Assembly: GCF_964186585.1 (NCBI RefSeq)
Contig: NZ_OZ075067.1
Span: 744,001-808,000, forward strand
Reading direction: 5' to 3'
DNA: 64,000 bases
Source of the DNA: Microbacterium sp. MM2322
Lineage (GTDB): Bacteria; Actinomycetota; Actinomycetes; Actinomycetales; Microbacteriaceae
In this document: positions 63,630 to 64,000 of the stretch, piece by piece
Position numbering within the stretch: the stretch's first letter is position 1
Layout of the letters: each line of letters opens with the position of its first letter
Translations under genes and position numbers: made by a program
The notes under the pieces: generated by a model
Database searches by the model: none
Told to the model about the DNA's origin: nothing
Seen by the model: only the letters and a program-made list of their open reading frames with translations

Positions 63630-64000
63630 CTAGTAGACCGTCGAGGGGGTCTGATCGACCGGCAGAGCCCGCGGGTCGGGGTCGTCGGGACCGGGCAGGG
63701 GGTCGGGACCCTGCTGCGCGGCTTTCAGGATGAGGCGGAACTCGACCACCGCGAGCGCCGCGTAGATCGCGGTGAAGGCGACCAGAGAGATCAGTACGGT
63801 CCAGCCGGGGACGTTCGGGGAGACGCCGTCCTCGGTGTGCATCAAGCCGAACACGATCCAGGGCTGGCGGCCCATCTCGGTGAAGATCCAGCCCACGAGG
63901 CTGCCGAAGAGGGGGAGCGGGGCGGACCAGATGGCGACGCGCCACATCCATCCGGCGACGGGTCGCGTGGCCTTCCTACGCGTGACCCAGAGACCGGCGA
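63630..64000 (-). CDS. cydA: Cytochrome bd oxidase subunit I, 3' part
   Basis: The frame is open to the window edge (codons read from 63998), so only about the last 123 residues are visible. GRQPWIVFGLMHTEDGVSP and GWIFTEMGRQP are the CydA C-terminal signatures, and a last membrane helix (VLISLVAFTAIYAALAVVEF) is followed by a polar tail. CydA binds haems b558, b595 and d and reduces oxygen with quinol at high affinity. It is the first gene of cydABDC; the promoter lies outside the window. Confidence 0.96.
   Translation of the reverse strand, partial: AGLWVTRRKATRPVAGWMWRVAIWSAPLPLFGSLVGWIFTEMGRQPWIVFGLMHTEDGVSPNVPGWTVLISLVAFTAIYAALAVVEFRLILKAAQQGPDPLPGPDDPDPRALPVDQTPSTVY

Overview
The window is about 70% G+C, densely packed, and reads as chromosome of a Gram-positive actinobacterium, most likely family Microbacteriaceae (Microbacterium-like). 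Reasons: the order tRNA-Trp, secE, nusG, rplK, rplA with a long acidic NusG extension; a cydABDC operon; frequent GTG starts and 4-nt or 8-nt gene overlaps; start codons placed about 6 nt after a TAnnnT box (leaderless transcripts); and a strong excess of the word GGATGCC/GGCATCC. No rRNA, insertion sequence, CRISPR array or prophage was seen.

Layout. 2-2709: three overlapping genes (von Willebrand A protein cut by the window edge, an unrecognised protein, a PaaK-like adenylate-forming enzyme). 2752-4560: DEAD-box RNA helicase, then an intergenic region with two large hairpins and a 23-bp tandem repeat. 4839-6650: a family 2 glycosidase. 6685-17811: a PucR regulator divergent from a seven-gene run (gabT, APC permease, putrescine/amine oxidase, universal stress protein, second APC permease, two aldehyde dehydrogenases) that together can take putrescine through GABA to succinate. 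17865-22477: an HSP90-family ATPase overlapping a 930-residue TPR protein. 22697-25517: tRNA-Trp, secE, nusG, rplK, rplA.

25590-44876 is a 19.7-kb stretch of accessory genes lying between rplKA and rplJL: a nitronate monooxygenase-like protein, a polar amino acid ABC importer, a quinone oxidoreductase with acylphosphatase, a LacI-controlled cluster (dipeptide-type ABC importer, FAD oxidoreductase, secreted GH5 glycosidase), an MFS drug exporter with a MarR regulator, a YqaJ-type nuclease, and an AbiEi/DUF559-like gene flanked by two related palindromic elements. 45029-46242: rplJL with promoter, structured leader, attenuator and terminator. 46261-51384: a LacI regulator divergent from an alpha-glucoside-type ABC importer without its own ATPase. 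51400-59249: DUF305/DUF3105 pair, PAP2 phosphatase, HerA-like ATPase, GNAT, MHS-type transporter, SDR-DUF2867 protein. 59259-64000: cydC, cydD, cydB and the 3' end of cydA, all on the minus strand.

The observations I rate highest are: the GGATGCC/GGCATCC word, which behaves like a DNA uptake sequence (over 100 copies by hand count, several as inverted pairs inside terminators); the HSP90-TPR gene pair; the VWA/adenylate-forming three-gene module; and the palindromic elements around the AbiEi-like gene. Functions are read from motifs only; no database search was possible.
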